A DNA stretch of 64,000 bases from Leptobrachium leishanense (GCA_009667805.1 CM019065.1:21417822-21481821); one strand, 5' to 3'. Positions 35,690 to 48,760 are shown, numbered from the stretch's first letter. Numbers and translations: made by a program. Notes: generated by a model from the letters alone, not told the origin.

Positions 35690-36458
35690 CTTGTAGAAGA
35701 TACATTTATACATCACATGGTTTGTAAATGGACTGACCCCAAAACTCAATTACATCAGTAATCTCAATGTTTGAATGTATTGAATCTTTTTCATGGGATT
35801 TTACTAATTTTTAAATACATTCACCTCATGTTATCAGTAATTTGTGAAATCTGTTCAGCTCCGTTTTTAGGGAATCTTATGGAAAAGAATGCATGAAAAG
35901 AGGGCAAATACAAGAGCATGAAAAAAGGCATGTCTTTAGAAAATATTGCATTTTACAGCCCAGACATAGTAATTTGCGGCTTTACTGTACAATACAGGGT
36001 TTTACACCTCCTAGACATTGCAAGTTATAGGTTTACTGTATAATAGAGGATTTTTGACCCCGGACATTGTGCATTGCAGATTTATTATACAATAGAGGAT
36101 TTTATACACCTGACTTTGCAAGTTGCGGATTTACTGCACAATAGTGGATTTCACAGTAGGGAAATTGGGAACTGCAGCTTTACTGTACAATAGTGTATTT
36201 TACTCTAATGCAGGGGTCTTAAACTCAGGCCCCTCCAGACGTAGTTCAGAAACATCTGGGGGGCCAAAGCTTGAGATCCCTGCTCTACTGCAATTGTGAG
36301 TTTGATGCTATTATGTAAAAGAGTGGGTTTTACTGTACATAGATTGCAAGTTATTATGCAAAAAAAGAGCGCTTTACTGTAAAAGAAGATCTAATCTAAA
36401 AATGACTAAAATTATTAATTTGGCATAATTTTTTTACATCTTGGCATCTTGGATTTAA
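35690..36458. other. V2R intron 1, part next to exon 2
   Basis: Includes a loosely periodic stretch at 35950-36380 in which tttactgtacaatagaggatttta-like phrases recur every 60-70 bp, and the 72-bp MITE listed separately. No coding sequence. Confidence 0.5.
36211..36282. mobile_element. 72-bp hAT-type MITE
   Basis: Ends caggggtcttaaactc and agcttgagatccctg are imperfect inverted repeats. Flanking octamers ctctaatg (36203-36210) and ctctactg (36283-36290) match at 7 of 8. Confidence 0.7.
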
Positions 36459-36662
36459 CCCCTCACTGTAGGGCTGTTCCTCAGCTGCTGGAGTCATCGC
36501 ACATGTGCAAAATTACATCAGTCAGATACAGGGATTCTCCCTGTCCATCAGGGGAATCCCTATACCGGTGATACAGGAGCTGTGTATCTCCAGATCTGTA
36601 AGTCCTACAGTCTGGCCTTTCCAATGATACCAGATATGACTCAGATCAGTGTGAAAATTAAA
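36459..36662. mobile_element. piggyBac-like MITE, left portion
   Basis: Begins cccctcactgtagggctg directly after TTAA (36455-36458) and matches 15775-16030 (gtcctacagtctgg, aatgataccagatatgac). It is followed directly by a second piggyBac-like element. Confidence 0.6.
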
Positions 36663-37275
36663 TCAACCCCTTAGGGACTGCTGACATACTATGTACGTCC
36701 TGCCCACGGGTCTCCTTTAGACCCGCATACGTACATAGTACGTCAGCGGCTCCTAACCTCCCTCCCGCCCGATACTCACCTTCCTTGCTGGCTCCCACAA
36801 CGTCTATTGCAAGCTTCAAGCTTGCCTCGCCGTTTTCTGGGGGCCGGCTGATCCGATGATGTCATCACGCTGCGTGATGACGTCATCGGGAGGTGCCAGT
36901 GGTGAAAATTCAGGAAGGGGAGGGGGGCTCCTTTGGAGCCCTCTATCTCCCCAACCATGTAAGCTACAGTGATGCTTTTTTGCACCACTGGAAAGGGGAG
37001 AGTCTCCCCTTTTCAGAGGTGTATAGCTGCCGGATCGCGTTTCTGTGCTAATCGGTGCCAAAACGCGATTCGAAACTGGAGGGGGCTGACATCTTAGATG
37101 TCAACCAAGCCTCCAGGTCCCCCCACCCACTGACAACCTCACCATATGTGTGAGGATGTCAGTGGGCCAGTTAACTCTCTAGCTGCCATGTTGAGATAAG
37201 GGGATCCAAAGGATCCCCCTATCTCCCGATCCGTGGCAGCTAGATGGTCATGGCCTTTCCAATAATGCCAAACAT

Positions 37276-38915
37276 TAGACATGTGCATTTGTTTTAGTAC
37301 TAAAACGATTTAGTCCGAATTTTGGGATAATTTAGTTTTCGTATGACTCAAGAGAAACGAAGCTGCTCAGTACAGAAAATGAAAGAAACTAAAATAAAAT
37401 GGACTACATTTTAGTTTCAGTCCTTTTTGAGGTATTACATTGATGAGTGAAGGAGACCAGCAATGAAGAGCGCAACATCGCAAAGCTACAGAAAAGGTTT
37501 GTATGCGTAATCCTTCCCAACCCCTACCCGAAACTCAGACAATGATAGAGCTCTAGAATACTCACTCACAGCACAGACAGCCAGCACAGGAGAGGAAACC
37601 TTTACTTAACCCTTGCATGTCTATGAGGCAGACAAGATGATAAAAGCAGCTGGAGAAGGAAAACATTCAAATAAATCACACTGAAAGCTAATGACAGAGG
37701 AGGGCTGGATAGTAAAAACCCCTTTATAACAAGCAGCGCTGGGAGAAAAGAGGGACTTTATAAAAGGTGTGTTATCTCCCCTCCCGCTCTGCATAATAGG
37801 GGCTTAGCTATGATGCATTTTATATTATCCAGGAGCACTATCCCCCTTTCCTCATCTATAATACACGTTTTATATGAAGTCCCTCTCCTCTCCCAGTGCT
37901 GCTTGTTATAAAGTTTTTTTTTACGTTTGATACATTTAGTATCCAGCTCTCACAGTTACTCTGTCATTATGAGCCTTCAGTGTGATTTATTTGAATGTTT
38001 TCCCTGGATTTAAAGTGCTTTATTTTATTATAAAAATAAATTTTCACCAGTCATCTCTTCTCTGAGCTTTCACACTGATTTACGTTAATATTTTCCCTCT
38101 CCCCTTCTTTTATATTCCTGTCTGTCTCCCCCACAGAGATACAAAGTTTAAGTAAAAGTTCTCACTCCTGTGCTGGATAAGCATTGCTTTCCGAAGTTCT
38201 GCACCCTCCACATGCCAATGCAGTAGGATGTTCTATACAGAGAGGGGCATTAATTAATGCAGGAGGATGTTCTATACATTATACAGAGAGGGGTATTAAT
38301 GCAGGAGGATGTTATATACATTATACAGAGAAAGGTATAAATTGAGGAGGATGTTCTATACAGAGAGGGACATTAATTAATTCAGTAGGATGTTCTATAC
38401 ATTATACAGAGAGGGGTATTAATTAATGCAGAAGGATGTTCTATACATTATACAGAGAGGACCTTTTTTTAGCCCTTTAAATCCAGTGGCTGTGAGCGCT
38501 GAGATCGGCAGATTGTTAGATTATCTCTCAGTACAATGTAACAGGCTCAGCTGTTACAGTAACTGACTGTCAGAGTTTCAGTAAAACAAGGAAATAATAT
38601 TGTTCTAACCTCTTATATATAAAAATATTATTTACTAGTTTTACGGAAACTCTGAGCGCTGTGACGAGCAGCAGTCAGTTACTGTAACAGCTTTGCCTGA
38701 CACATTGTGCTGAGAGTGAGAGATACTGTAACAAGCAGCAATCTCAACCCTCTGAGGAGCCACTACAATAGTAATTGTATCCACTGGTTTTCAGATGAAT
38801 GAAATTAGTTTTCATACTAAAGAACTGAAAACGAATTTCTTTAGCAACTAAATAAATTGCATTTTAGGACTAATCCATTAGTTCAAAACGAAATTTTGTG
38901 CTGTGCACATGTCTA
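37276..38915. mobile_element. hAT element, non-autonomous (1640 bp)
   Basis: Perfect 12-bp TIR tagacatgtgca / tgcacatgtcta and an exact 8-bp duplication ccaaacat (37268-37275 and 38916-38923). The host phrase caaacatgacc is restored on removal. The interior has a tandem repeat (38209-38462) and a large imperfect inverted repeat around 38490-38720 (cagtaactgactg / cagtcagttactg). No transposase. Confidence 0.92.
38209..38462. repeat. Minisatellite inside the hAT element
   Basis: Five to six copies of a 40-60 bp unit containing aggatgttctatacattata and cagagaggggtattaa, with variable lengths through loss of internal segments. Confidence 0.8.
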
Positions 38916-39269
38916 CCAAACATGACCAAGTTTGGTTTAAAAAAAATAATTTAAAAAAAATAAAAATAACGATAAAAATAAATATGTATATATTTTTTTG
39001 TCTGGGGGTTTAGTTAAATAGGACCTAGCCTGTCATCTAAAAATAATTAGCACAAAACGGTCAGAATGAGCGCAGCGCACATAGGTGAACTGGCTCAGCA
39101 GTGAAGGGGTTAAAAAGCAAAAACATGTAAAAATTTGGTATTTCTATTCTCGGGACAAAATTTTGAAACTATTTAGCTGGGGTCTTTTTTGGTGGTTGTA
39201 GATTTTGGGGATTAAATTATGAAAAATTTGTTTTTACCATTTTTTCATCATATTTCATTTTTTTTTATA

Positions 39270-40078
39270 CAGGGTTATTCAAAGAGATTTGAAAAGTCAC
39301 CGCACATTCGGTGACTTTTCGTTCTCTTCAATTCGGTTCCTTTTGCCAATCCCATTTCGGTGACCCTGCGGTGTATTCAGCAAACACCACAGGGCCCCCG
39401 AATTGCAGGGAAAAGCTACCGCAAACCTGATCAAAACTAACCGCAAAACCCACCGAATGCACGCCGAAAACCCTCAAAAACATCTGGATTAACCTGCCGA
39501 CAACCACGGAAAAACCCGAGCAGGAGCCAATCACACACAGCGAAGCCGCCGACACAGCAGACGAGGCAGTGAATAAATTAGCAGAACAGTTTGTATGAAT
39601 TATTGAAAATGAAACGCTGTTTGCAAAGAAACTACTGAGCGAAAATGTCTGAAATTTGCATATGATCCAATGAATGATAATAAAGAGGGCTGTTACAGAA
39701 AAAATAAGTAAACTTAAAAAAAAAAAATCTGACTTTTAGAAGATTTTTTTTTTCAGAAAAATGCTTAAAATATCCTAAAAAAATCTATAAATAAAGAGAC
39801 TCTTTACTGCAGAATTTTATAATGAACGGTTTATTAGATATTGAATTAAAACGGGAATATTTTTAACATTGAAGTCTATGGGATTCTCCTGAATAAATTT
39901 GCCGCATGAAACCACCGAATGGCAGAGCATTTCGGGAACCTTTCACTGCTGGTTTGTGTTCTCTGAATAGCCGAAGCAGTGCTTTTTTATGGGGATTTCA
40001 CTGCCCTCGAACAGGCACCAAACAGGCACCGTATGTGCAGGCAATTCGCCAGGATTTGGCGAATTGCCTGCTCTCTGG
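39270..40078. mobile_element. MITE M1, nearly complete
   Basis: Left end cagggttattcaaagagatt. The interior is closest to the copy at 1-726. Ends near 40078 at gaattgcctgctctctgga without the terminal aaccctg. A piggyBac-like right end (ccggtcactaaggggttaa) follows at about 40170-40190. Confidence 0.8.
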
Positions 40079-40523
40079 ATATGAGTAAGAGGAAAATTTG
40101 ACCTAAACACTAACAGCGCAGAAACGTAAAAACAGCAACGGTCACTAAAGGACGGATTTGTGTAAAACCGCCCGGTCACTAAGGGGTTAATTAAAATATT
40201 TTTTTTTGTTTTTTGTAAAGCAGCACCCTTGTTCATTTTTCAATAATAAAGCACTATAAGGCACTAACTTGCCTACTCATTTACTACTTCAATTTTGATT
40301 AAAAAAATACATATTTCCTTACATAAATGCAATAACGGGGTTCTCCTGTTCTAATTTTGATTTAAATAATACCCTATAGAATATATAAACACAAAGGATT
40401 GGATGATAAATGTGGAAAAATACATATATACAAACTGCAAAGCTTCGAAATCTGAAAAGAAATTTAACTTTTTGTGTCATTTTTTTATTATAGATTTCTT
40501 ACAAGACATGACATAAATATATA

Positions 40524-40680
40524 CAGGGTGATTCAAAGAGCATCGAAATTCCACCGGAATCGTTTCGGTGCTCCGTTCATTTCATTTGATTCGTCAACCC
40601 TGCGGTGAATTCAGCATTCACTGCATGGTCCCAGAAGTCCAAGGAGCAAGCCGAACACTGCGGAAAAACCGCCTTGTGTT
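40524..40680. mobile_element. MITE M1, left-end fragment
   Basis: Begins cagggtgattcaaagag after ATA and shows the family cggtgaattcagcattcac phrase, then diverges. Confidence 0.55.
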
Positions 40681-41100
40681 GCCTGAGTGCTGGGGATTGT
40701 AGATATGTATTGATTCATTGGGCTGCTGTGGTTGCAACTACTATGAGTCCCTTCTAAAGCACTCGTACTTGTTTCTAGTATCCGCCTGTTTGCCATAGCA
40801 AAGACTGGCATATGCACAATAGGGCCATCATTGATGACATAAGCGGTACTTTGTACCACGTGAGCCGTCGGGTGGTTGCGATGTCATCGCTATGCGCCGC
40901 TTGATGTACACACGAGGCAGGAATAGTCTCCTCATATACAATTAAAAAACGGCCATCAGAATGACTGCATCACCGGGGAAATCACTAGATGGGAGACACC
41001 TGGCCCTTTATTACCCTCATGGAAAAAAACACCCCTATTGGCCGTTTTACAACACGTGACCCATGATTTATCAAAGTACTTACATGTGGATATGAGCATG
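40681..41100. other. V2R intron 1, unassigned
   Basis: No ORF with recognisable similarity. May be the 5' part of the retroelement carrying the hammerhead-like core that follows. Confidence 0.4.
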
Positions 41101-41104
41101 ACTT

Positions 41105-41150
41105 ACCCACTCTTGATAAAGCCTGGTACACAGGCGAAACGCGTTGAATG
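41105..41150 (+). ncRNA. Hammerhead-like motif, mutated core
   Basis: TTGATAA (41113-41119) replaces CTGATGA. Stem II gcctg/caggc is perfect, and GAAAC with acgcgtt follows at 41136-41143. Two core substitutions would abolish activity. Clearly the same family as 27678-27729. Confidence 0.4.
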
Positions 41151-41943
41151 TCTCTTGCTTTTAACTGGTTTTTGTATGGGGTAATCATGACCCTTGGTGA
41201 GGGAGGGATGTTTATAGACTATGCCTAGTATAATGCACTATATTGGAAATGACTGTTGAAAATTTTAACAACTACTTGGCACTAAGAGATATGTGATTAA
41301 ACTTTGGTCCCTTGATTGTTAAATTATTGTAGCTGCCTTGTCTTGATTAATCAGCGGCTTATCTGGCTGGATAGCGATGGTGTTCTGCAGAGGAGAATCT
41401 GGACCTCTATATTCTTATATGTAATTGGTAGAGTGATATATTCTGCCATTGTTGTACTCTATGCAAAGCCTGTTTCCTCCTATAAAAGATAGAAATTGGT
41501 CTTACTTCTGTGGCATTGTGTGTTTACTCCAGCTCCTTCATAATTTTTTTATTTGTATGTTTTTTTATGCTGGTCTCAGTCTGTTGTGTGACTTTTTTGT
41601 ACACATTTTCTTCTAATAAATCATGCTATTTTATGTTGTGTATTTGGGACCTGGATCCCATGTCTGGCACTACTAATATAGCCCTGTGGCGTGTTAGGTG
41701 CCTTGTTTCTGCCCTTTAAATGTATAATTTGCATTGTACATATAGCACTTTTACAAAATAACCTGAAACTTGCAATTCCACTATGGTAAAATACACTATT
41801 GCAGGGCTCATAAGTTCAAGTCCCAAGCTACTATCCAGGCCATGAGTTACTCGCCACCATTTGCACCACCTAACCCCTACCCAGCCTTTAACTCTGCCCC
41901 TAAACACACCCCCTTAAATTATCTTATGAAATTTCACTGTTAA

Positions 41944-44414
41944 CCCTTTCGCTGCTGAGGCTTTTCCCGCCCCTGTGCTGAGGTCATTTTTACCGGTTTT
42001 GCTCATCATGTTTAAACGTGTTTTGAAGGCTTATTTTAGTATATGACCCAGACATATTATATATCGTTCTTTCCGTCAGACTCGGTAGATTCATAATATG
42101 TCATTATTATATGTATACGTTATGTCATGTCTGTATATTATAACAAAAAATGCAATAAAATATGTATTTTCAATAATTTACAATGTGTAAAGTGTTTTTT
42201 TTCACATTTTAACATGCGAGCAATTGCGGTTATATTTTGTATGGGGTGCGCTTGTTAAAAAAATTAGAGATGGGGTCTCGTTACATTTTTTTTGGGGAAA
42301 ATTACACTATTTTTAACAAACGCACCGCATACAAAAATCGTTAGTGCAGCATCATTGTTCACATTATAATTGAAATGGGAACAATATTGCTGCATTAACA
42401 AACCAAAAAAAAGAAAAAAAAATTGTTTATTTTTTTTTATATTTTTTTTTTTAACCCTTTCGCTGCTGAGGCTTTTCCCGCCCCTGTGCTGAGGTCATTT
42501 TTTACCTGTTTTGCGCATCATGTTTAAACGTGTTTTTAAGGCTTATTTTAGTATATGACACCGACATATTTATATCGTTCTTTCCGTCAGACTCGGTAGA
42601 TTCATAATATGTCATTATTATATGTATACGTTATGTCATGTCTGTATATTATAACAAAAAATGCAATAAAATATGAATTTTTAATAATTTACAATGTGTA
42701 AAGTGTTTTTTTCCACATTTTAACATGCGAGCAATTGCGGTTATATTTTGTATGGGGTGCGCTTGTTAAAAAAATTAGAGATGGGGTCTCGTTACATTGT
42801 TTTTTGGGGAAAATTACACTATTTTTAACAAACGCACCGCATACAAAAATCGTTAGTGCAGCATCATTGTTCACATTATAATTGAAATGGGAACAATATT
42901 GCTACACTAACAAACCAAAAAAAATAAAAAAAATGTGTTTATTTTTTTTTTTTTAATTTTTTTTAATTTTTTTTTATTTTTATTTTTAATTTTTTTTTTT
43001 TTTTTACAAATTTTTTAACTTTCATGTTTGGTATCGTTGGAATGGCCATGCTCTGGCCGATCCAACGATATCAAAATTTAACCCCTAGCTGCCACGGATC
43101 GGGAGATAGGGAGTTCATTGGAACTCCCTATCTCCACACTTGGTGGCAGTTAGGGGTTAACGCTAGGACTGGCGTCATCGTGCTGCGCACGATGACGCCA
43201 GTCCTCTGGGGGAGTTCCCGGAAGCTTGGCCGACATCCAAGATGTCGGCCAGCTCCCGGGAAGGATCGCGAATCGGCGCTTTTCAGCGCCGATTTGCGAT
43301 CCAGCTCCCCAGGGGTTAATGCCAGGCATCATTTGGAAGGGCAGGCTGTGCCCTTCCAAATGATGCCTGGGTTAAGCCCCTGTGTGCCACCGATCGGGAG
43401 GGAGAGAGGTCCGAAGGACCTCCCCCCCCTCCCTTTCAGGCGCCTCCTCCGCACATGCGGGGGGGGCGCCTGAATTAGGTGTCATCGCGCCCCCGCGATG
43501 ACACCTAATAATGGCGGCTGGTGGTCCGGATGCCGGGCTGACATCCAGGATGTCAGCCCGCACCGGAGGGGCCAGCGATCGGCCGGAACCGGCCGAACGC
43601 TGACCCCAAACTGAGGACGCGCTCAGCGCGTCCTCAGCACACCAGCGGTAATGCTGAGGACGCGCTGAGCGCGTCCTTAGCATTGAAGTGGTTAATTTTT
43701 TTTAATTTTTATTTTTATTTTTCTTTTTACAAAATTTTTCACTTTCATGTTTGGTATAGTTGGAACGGCCATGCTCTGGCCAATCCAACCATACCAAAAT
43801 TTAACCCCTAGCTGCCACGGATCGGGAGATAGGGAGTTCATTGGAACTCCCTATCTCCACAGTTGGTGGCAGTTAAGGGTTAAGTCCGGACTGGCGTCAT
43901 CGTGCTACGCACGATGACGCCAGTCCTCAGGGGGAGTTCCCGGAGGCTTGGCCGACATCCAAGATGTCGGGCAGCTCCGGGAAAGGATCGCAAACCGGCG
44001 CTTTTCAGCGCCGATTCGCGATCCAGCTCCCCAGGGGTTAATGCCAGGCATCATTTGGAAGGGCAGGCTGTGCCCTTCCAAATGATGCCTGGGTTAACCC
44101 CCGCAGAGCCGCCGATCGGGAGGGAGAGAGGTCAGAAGGACCTCCCCCCCCTCCCTTTCAGGCGCCTCCTCCGCACATGCGGGGGGGGTGCCTGAATTTG
44201 GTGTCATCGCGCTGCCGCGATGACACCAAATTCGGGCGGCTGCTGTTCCGGATGCCGGGCTGACATCCAGGATGTCAGCCCGCACCGGAGGGGCCAGCGA
44301 TCGGCCGGAACCCGGCCGAACGCTGACCCCAATGGGAGGACGCGCTCAGCGCGTCCTCCGCATACCAGCGGGAATGCTGAGGACGCGCTGAGCGCGTCCT
44401 CAGCATCGAAGTGG
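41944..44414. mobile_element. piggyBac-like element with TTAA duplication, outer copy
   Basis: Left ccctttcgctgctgag and right ctcagcatcgaagtgg are imperfect inverted ends (13/16), bounded by TTAA at 41940-41943 and 44415-44418. The empty site ctgttaaaggtttta is present in the related hAT copy at about 50210 (inverse). The interior consists of palindromic modules such as gatagggagttcattggaac and gaggacgcgctcagcgcgtc. Predicted ORFs (43024-44450) are GC-rich shadows. Confidence 0.85.
42455..43691. mobile_element. piggyBac-like element nested in a copy of itself
   Basis: ccctttcgctgctgag (42455) to cattgaagtgg (43691), bounded by TTAA at 42451-42454 and 43692-43695. Its 42455-42950 and 43023-43691 parts repeat 41944-42450 and 43746-44414 of the outer copy almost exactly. 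Confidence 0.85.
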
Positions 44415-44449
44415 TTAAAGGTTTTATTTAGAATAAAATTACAAAAATA

Positions 44450-44572
44450 ACATTAACACCCAGACATCAGACCCCAGATACATGTATACCCAGTCATCAT
44501 ACCCCAGATACATGTATACCCAGTCATCAGGCCCCAGATACATGTATCCCCAGTCATCAGACTCCAGTGTGA
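44450..44572. repeat. About 30-bp minisatellite inside the hAT MITE
   Basis: Four copies of cagtcatcagaccccagata + catgtatacc, varying at a few positions. The homologous inverse array is at about 50097-50172. Confidence 0.85.
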
Positions 44573-44640
44573 GCAGAGCAAGGAGGCAGGGAAGCTCCTC
44601 TCCACCCCCCTACCCTCGGCTGACCTTACTGGGGTTACCA

Positions 44641-45543
44641 CTCTACTCGCTGAAATTTACCCCCACCAGCATGATTAGCTTCACCCTTATAAGTCCAGAA
44701 AGATTCAAGATACCCCCAGCCACAGATGGTTCCCAAAAATGCCAGATAGAAATGTTAATCCCAATCATCGGAATCACCAAACAACTAACACCAGAAAGCT
44801 ATTAAATAGGGGTTTAATACATAAAAAGACAGTGCACAAAAAGGGATAAATGGTACAGACAGATACATAAAATAAAAGGGAAATAACCACAACAGCTCAC
44901 TCACAGTCCGTGCTTCCGACTGAGGCCTGGTTCCAGTGCGCTTGGAAGAGGAGGAACAGGATCCTTAGGTTCAGTTCACATGCGCTGAGATCTTAAGTGA
45001 CGTGGTCCCACACACTGAACTGGCTCACCTTAGCCAAGACTGGTCTTTTTGACCATCCACCTACCCCATCCATAAATGCACCCCCCAGGGACATCCAGCC
45101 CTGAGCAATGTCCACTCAACTCCAGAATTACATATTCTGACCCAGTCCCATCCAGTTAGCACCGACCTACCACAGGGGAACAGACAATCACCCGTGGTTA
45201 CCACAAGACAAAGGAATTGAGAGTACTGGAGTGAAAACATGCACGAGTGCTGGGGAAGGGTGACCGTGCACGTGACTGTGCTGTCAACACCATTTGGTTA
45301 TACTTAGGTCTCCATGGTGACGCCTAGAGGAAAAAGGTCACAGGAAATGTCAAGCAAATAAGAACACCTTATGGTGTACTTCTTTTGATCTATAACGAAA
45401 AACAAGTTCAAGAAGGCCACCTCAACCATGCTAGATCTTGAAGTTTAATTGGAGCAAAACAGATCATAGTTTGTTTTGGGTGAAATAATATTGATCTGAT
45501 GTGAATGGAATCTATTATCCACAACGAAAAACAGAAATGCTCG
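44641..45543. other. V2R intron 1, unassigned
   Basis: About 900 bp without recognised coding sequence or terminal repeats. Confidence 0.45.
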
Positions 45544-46764
45544 GTGTCACGACCACTACGCGCGCTGCTGCGCAAAGACGCCGTGTTAAGCCACTCACTA
45601 TCTATCTATCCTAGACCCAGATAATTACGCACGCTTATCTACCCGCCCCGGCCACACTTTCCTCTCACAACAGGCACGTAGAGCGCGATATACTGATCCC
45701 AGGATTGCAACGCAGTACAAGTCTTCTCCTGAAGCGCGTACTAACTACGTCTCTCACAATCCCGGAGCTCACTTTCTTATTCTATTAGTAACGCTGCCAC
45801 CAGTCCTCATGGACACTACGCGCGTCGCAACAGGAGACGCAGGGCTTAGCAGCCGCACTATCCTAGACTCGGACAGTGACTACAGATCCCACAATTCCCT
45901 GCCGTTTCCTGACGACCGCAGCTCGCAATTTCTTATATATAACCGAGTTTAGAGCAAATAGCAATACTCCCAATCTCTTAGTTAGTGTGGATTTCATCAG
46001 CCAGAGTCAAAACTTAAATACTTTTTCGTTTATTTATGATAGAAAAATCACAGTGCTTTGTCACATAAAAAATTATAACTAGAATAAATCAATTAATTAC
46101 ACACCACACAGCAAATAAAAAGAAAAGGGGTTAATCACAGAGCCTTACTTACGACGGACTAATCAGTAGCTAGCATCGGTGCCTCCTGGAGCCTGGAGAT
46201 AGGAACATGGACCGATCAGTCCTCTTTAGAAGGTACCCCAAGTGATCAGCCCCAGCACATGGCCAGTTTTCAGAATTTATACACTTCCTGATCTTTCCAG
46301 CCCACCCCCAAATGGCCCAGTGTCCTGGACTACATTTCCCAGAGTGCCTTTTGCTACAGCGCATGTCAATTAATCTTTAATTGCCCAAAGGCGTCCCTCT
46401 TCCCTCCAGACCCCCCTTAGAGATCAAGGATGTGCTTCCTGTCTTTGAAGATTGTGTCCAAATCTTGGTTTGCATCTTGGTGCCGGGATGGCTTCCAAGG
46501 TGTGATTTACTATGTCAGTGTACAAAAGAAATTCCCTTTTTACAGCTATGTGTTATATCCTCCCCCCAGGGGAGAAAGCTAACCATGTTAATTACATTTC
46601 AGCTGTGAACACAGGAATACACTTACCAAATGGCCAGACACAAATATGAATAAAACTCTATATGGAGGAGATATGTATAACCAGGCAGATAGACACATAT
46701 ATACAGGCAGACCCTTATATAGATAGAAATACAGATCTAATCTGCCACACTCGGTTCCTGCGAC
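45544..46764. mobile_element. Possible solo LTR (TGTCACG...GCGACA)
   Basis: Starts tgtcacgaccac and ends cctgcgaca, giving TG...CA with a short inverted end. The first 400 bp are unusually CpG-rich, and there is an AATAAA near 46651. No target duplication found, so tentative. Confidence 0.22.
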
Positions 46765-46789
46765 AATAACATAGATTTCTTATATCTAT

Positions 46790-47592
46790 AAGGGTTATTC
46801 AGAGAGCACATAAATGTCGTCAACATTTCGGTGCTCTCCCGTTCACCAAGCTTCGGCATATTAAATTCGCTGACCATGCGGGGAATTCAGCATTCACTCG
46901 AATCGACCCACCAAACAAATCGAAAAACTGCCGCAAAACTGTCAAGTCAATCTGAAAAACCACTGAAAATGCCAAGTCGATCCGAAAAACCGCCGAATCA
47001 ACCCGAAAAATTGCTGAAAATGCCAGATAGATCAGAAAAAAACCCACAAAAATAAGCCAAATGCCCTCCTGCGATCTGTCACAAAACCACCAAATCAATC
47101 AGCAAAAAGCCCAATGACCCAACGAACAGACCACCAACCAGCCACTGGAAAAAGACAACAAGCTGGCAAACAAGGGTAAAAATAAATAAATCCAGAAAAA
47201 TGCCTAAAAAAGTTTTAAAATAATAAATAAAGAGACTTTTTGCTGAACATTTAAAGAATAAATGGTTGGATAAATATTTAAGAAAAGCGGAGAATATTTT
47301 TATCATTGAAACTTACGGGATTCGCCTGAATAAACCTGACAAATGAAACCATCGGAAATCAGGGCATTTCACTGACATTTCACTGCTGTTCAGTGTCTGA
47401 ATAGATTAACCATTGCTTCTCTACGGGGATTTCACTGCCGCCGAAGATCACCGTATTTCGCTGGCAATTTTCCAATACTTGGCGAACTGCCATCTTTTTG
47501 AATAGCTGAATGGCCTCGAAATTGTACCGAACGGGGAAATTCACTCGTCAGTGCAATTTTGTGGCCAATTCAGTGCTCTGTGAATAACCCTG
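46790..47592. mobile_element. MITE M1, complete 803-bp copy
   Basis: Ends aagggttattcagagagcac and gtgctctgtgaataaccctg-type sequence. Exact TAT duplication (46787-46789 and 47593-47595). A run of repeated aaaaccgccgaat phrases lies at 46920-47040. Confidence 0.85.
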
Positions 47593-47936
47593 TATGTTTT
47601 CTCTCTGACTATCTTGCTTCTCCTCTGGAACCCCCGTGTCTCCATTGTCCCCATGATGTGTCAGTTTGCCGTTTAGTGTTAAAAGTATTTTTGCAAATAT
47701 TTTTGGGAATATGGGTGCAGGTGTTTATTGATTTGCACATATAAATGTTTATATATTTTTTTCCAATTTTTATTTTATGTATTTATTTATTTCATTTTTT
47801 TATTATTTTCTTCTCCTTATTAATGGCAATAAAGCTGGTAAACACCTTGAGGCAAATATGGTTGTTACGCACTAGCATCGCTAGGAGGGGGCGGGGGTGA
47901 CACCCTAAAAAGTTTTTTACACAAAACTATTTTAAC

Positions 47937-47985
47937 TGGAAGGATACATTGAGAATTCTCTCATTTTCAAGTATGTCCTGGGTAG
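47937..47985 (-). mobile_element. L2-type LINE 3'-end fragment
   Basis: aactggaaggatacattgag followed by ctctcattttcaagtatgtc, matching the 3' UTR of the LINE at 875-930. No coding part left. Confidence 0.65.
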
Positions 47986-48036
47986 GCAAGGCCCAGGCTG
48001 GCACTTTCCAGGCGGCAGCAAAAAAATCACCACTAA

Positions 48037-48760
48037 AGGGGATATTCACAGAGCACCGAAACGACGCAGGCACTTTGGGGAATCAAATTTCCCTGGTGAA
48101 TTCACCGCAGGGTCCCTGAAGTGCAGGGAATCAGCCACCAAATGCCACCGCGAACCAGTCACCAGCTGTTTTAAAAAAAACTACTGATTGAAAATGTCTG
48201 GAATTAACATATAAGATCCTCTGAATGATAATAAAAAGGTCTGTTACAGAAAAAAAAACACAATTAGAAAGAAAAAAATATATATTTCTTTTTAAAAACG
48301 CCTATTAGATACTAAGAATGATAAATCAACAAATAAAGAGACTTTTTACTACAGATTAATGGAATAAACGTTTTATTAGACATTGGGGAAAAACGGGAAT
48401 ATTTTTAACAATGAAACCTATGCAGGGTTATTCAGAGAAGGGTGAAAACCTTGAGAATGACTGTAGAATTGAAAATTCTAGGGCAAAATAGTCAAACCAG
48501 AAAAATTCTCCCATTTATCTCACTTTCCAAATTGGCTATTTGGTCTACATTGTTCATTCTCCTGGCAATTCTCAAGGTTTTCACCTCTCTCTGAATAGCC
48601 CTGATGGTGTTCGCCTGAATAAACCTGTCTAATGAAACCACTGAACATCAGGGCATTTCTCTGCTGTTTGATGTCTCTGAACAGATTTACCATTACTTCT
48701 CTATGGGGACTTTCACTGCCGTCGAACAGGCACCGTTCTTGCTGGCAGTTCACCAAAATT
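48037..48760. mobile_element. MITE M1, right end lost, with a nested palindromic MITE
   Basis: Left end aggggatattcacagagcac after TAA. Interior in the 26019-26801 orientation. Interrupted at cctatg by 48423-48603, and breaks off near 48760 without terminus. Confidence 0.75.
48423..48603. mobile_element. 181-bp palindromic MITE
   Basis: Hairpin from cagggttattcagagaaggg to ctctctgaatagccctg with exact ATG duplications (48420-48422 and 48604-48606). Homologous to 13361-13539. Confidence 0.9.

Larger units (their letters stand above)
36667..39109. mobile_element. piggyBac-like element with a nested hAT
   Basis: Left end ccccttagggactgctgac after TCAA (a mutated TTAA, 36663-36666). Right end ggctcagcagtgaagggg followed by TTAA (39110-39113). 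Internal palindromic modules (gatccaaaggatcc, cgtgatgacgtcatc) are shared with the 43-kb copies. The hAT element 37276-38915 is inserted inside. Non-coding. Confidence 0.7.
41802..44640. mobile_element. hAT MITE split by piggyBac-like insertions
   Basis: The left part 41802-41943 and right part 44415-about 44640 together match, in inverse, the intact copy 49849-50359. The left end cagggctcataagttcaag is shared. The copy's own right terminus is not identified, so the end is approximate. Confidence 0.75.

Noticed and set aside
43024..44450. GC-rich ORFs of 60-150 codons on both strands
   Set aside because: They lie in palindromic modules of piggyBac-like MITEs, are duplicated with the module, and show no domain.
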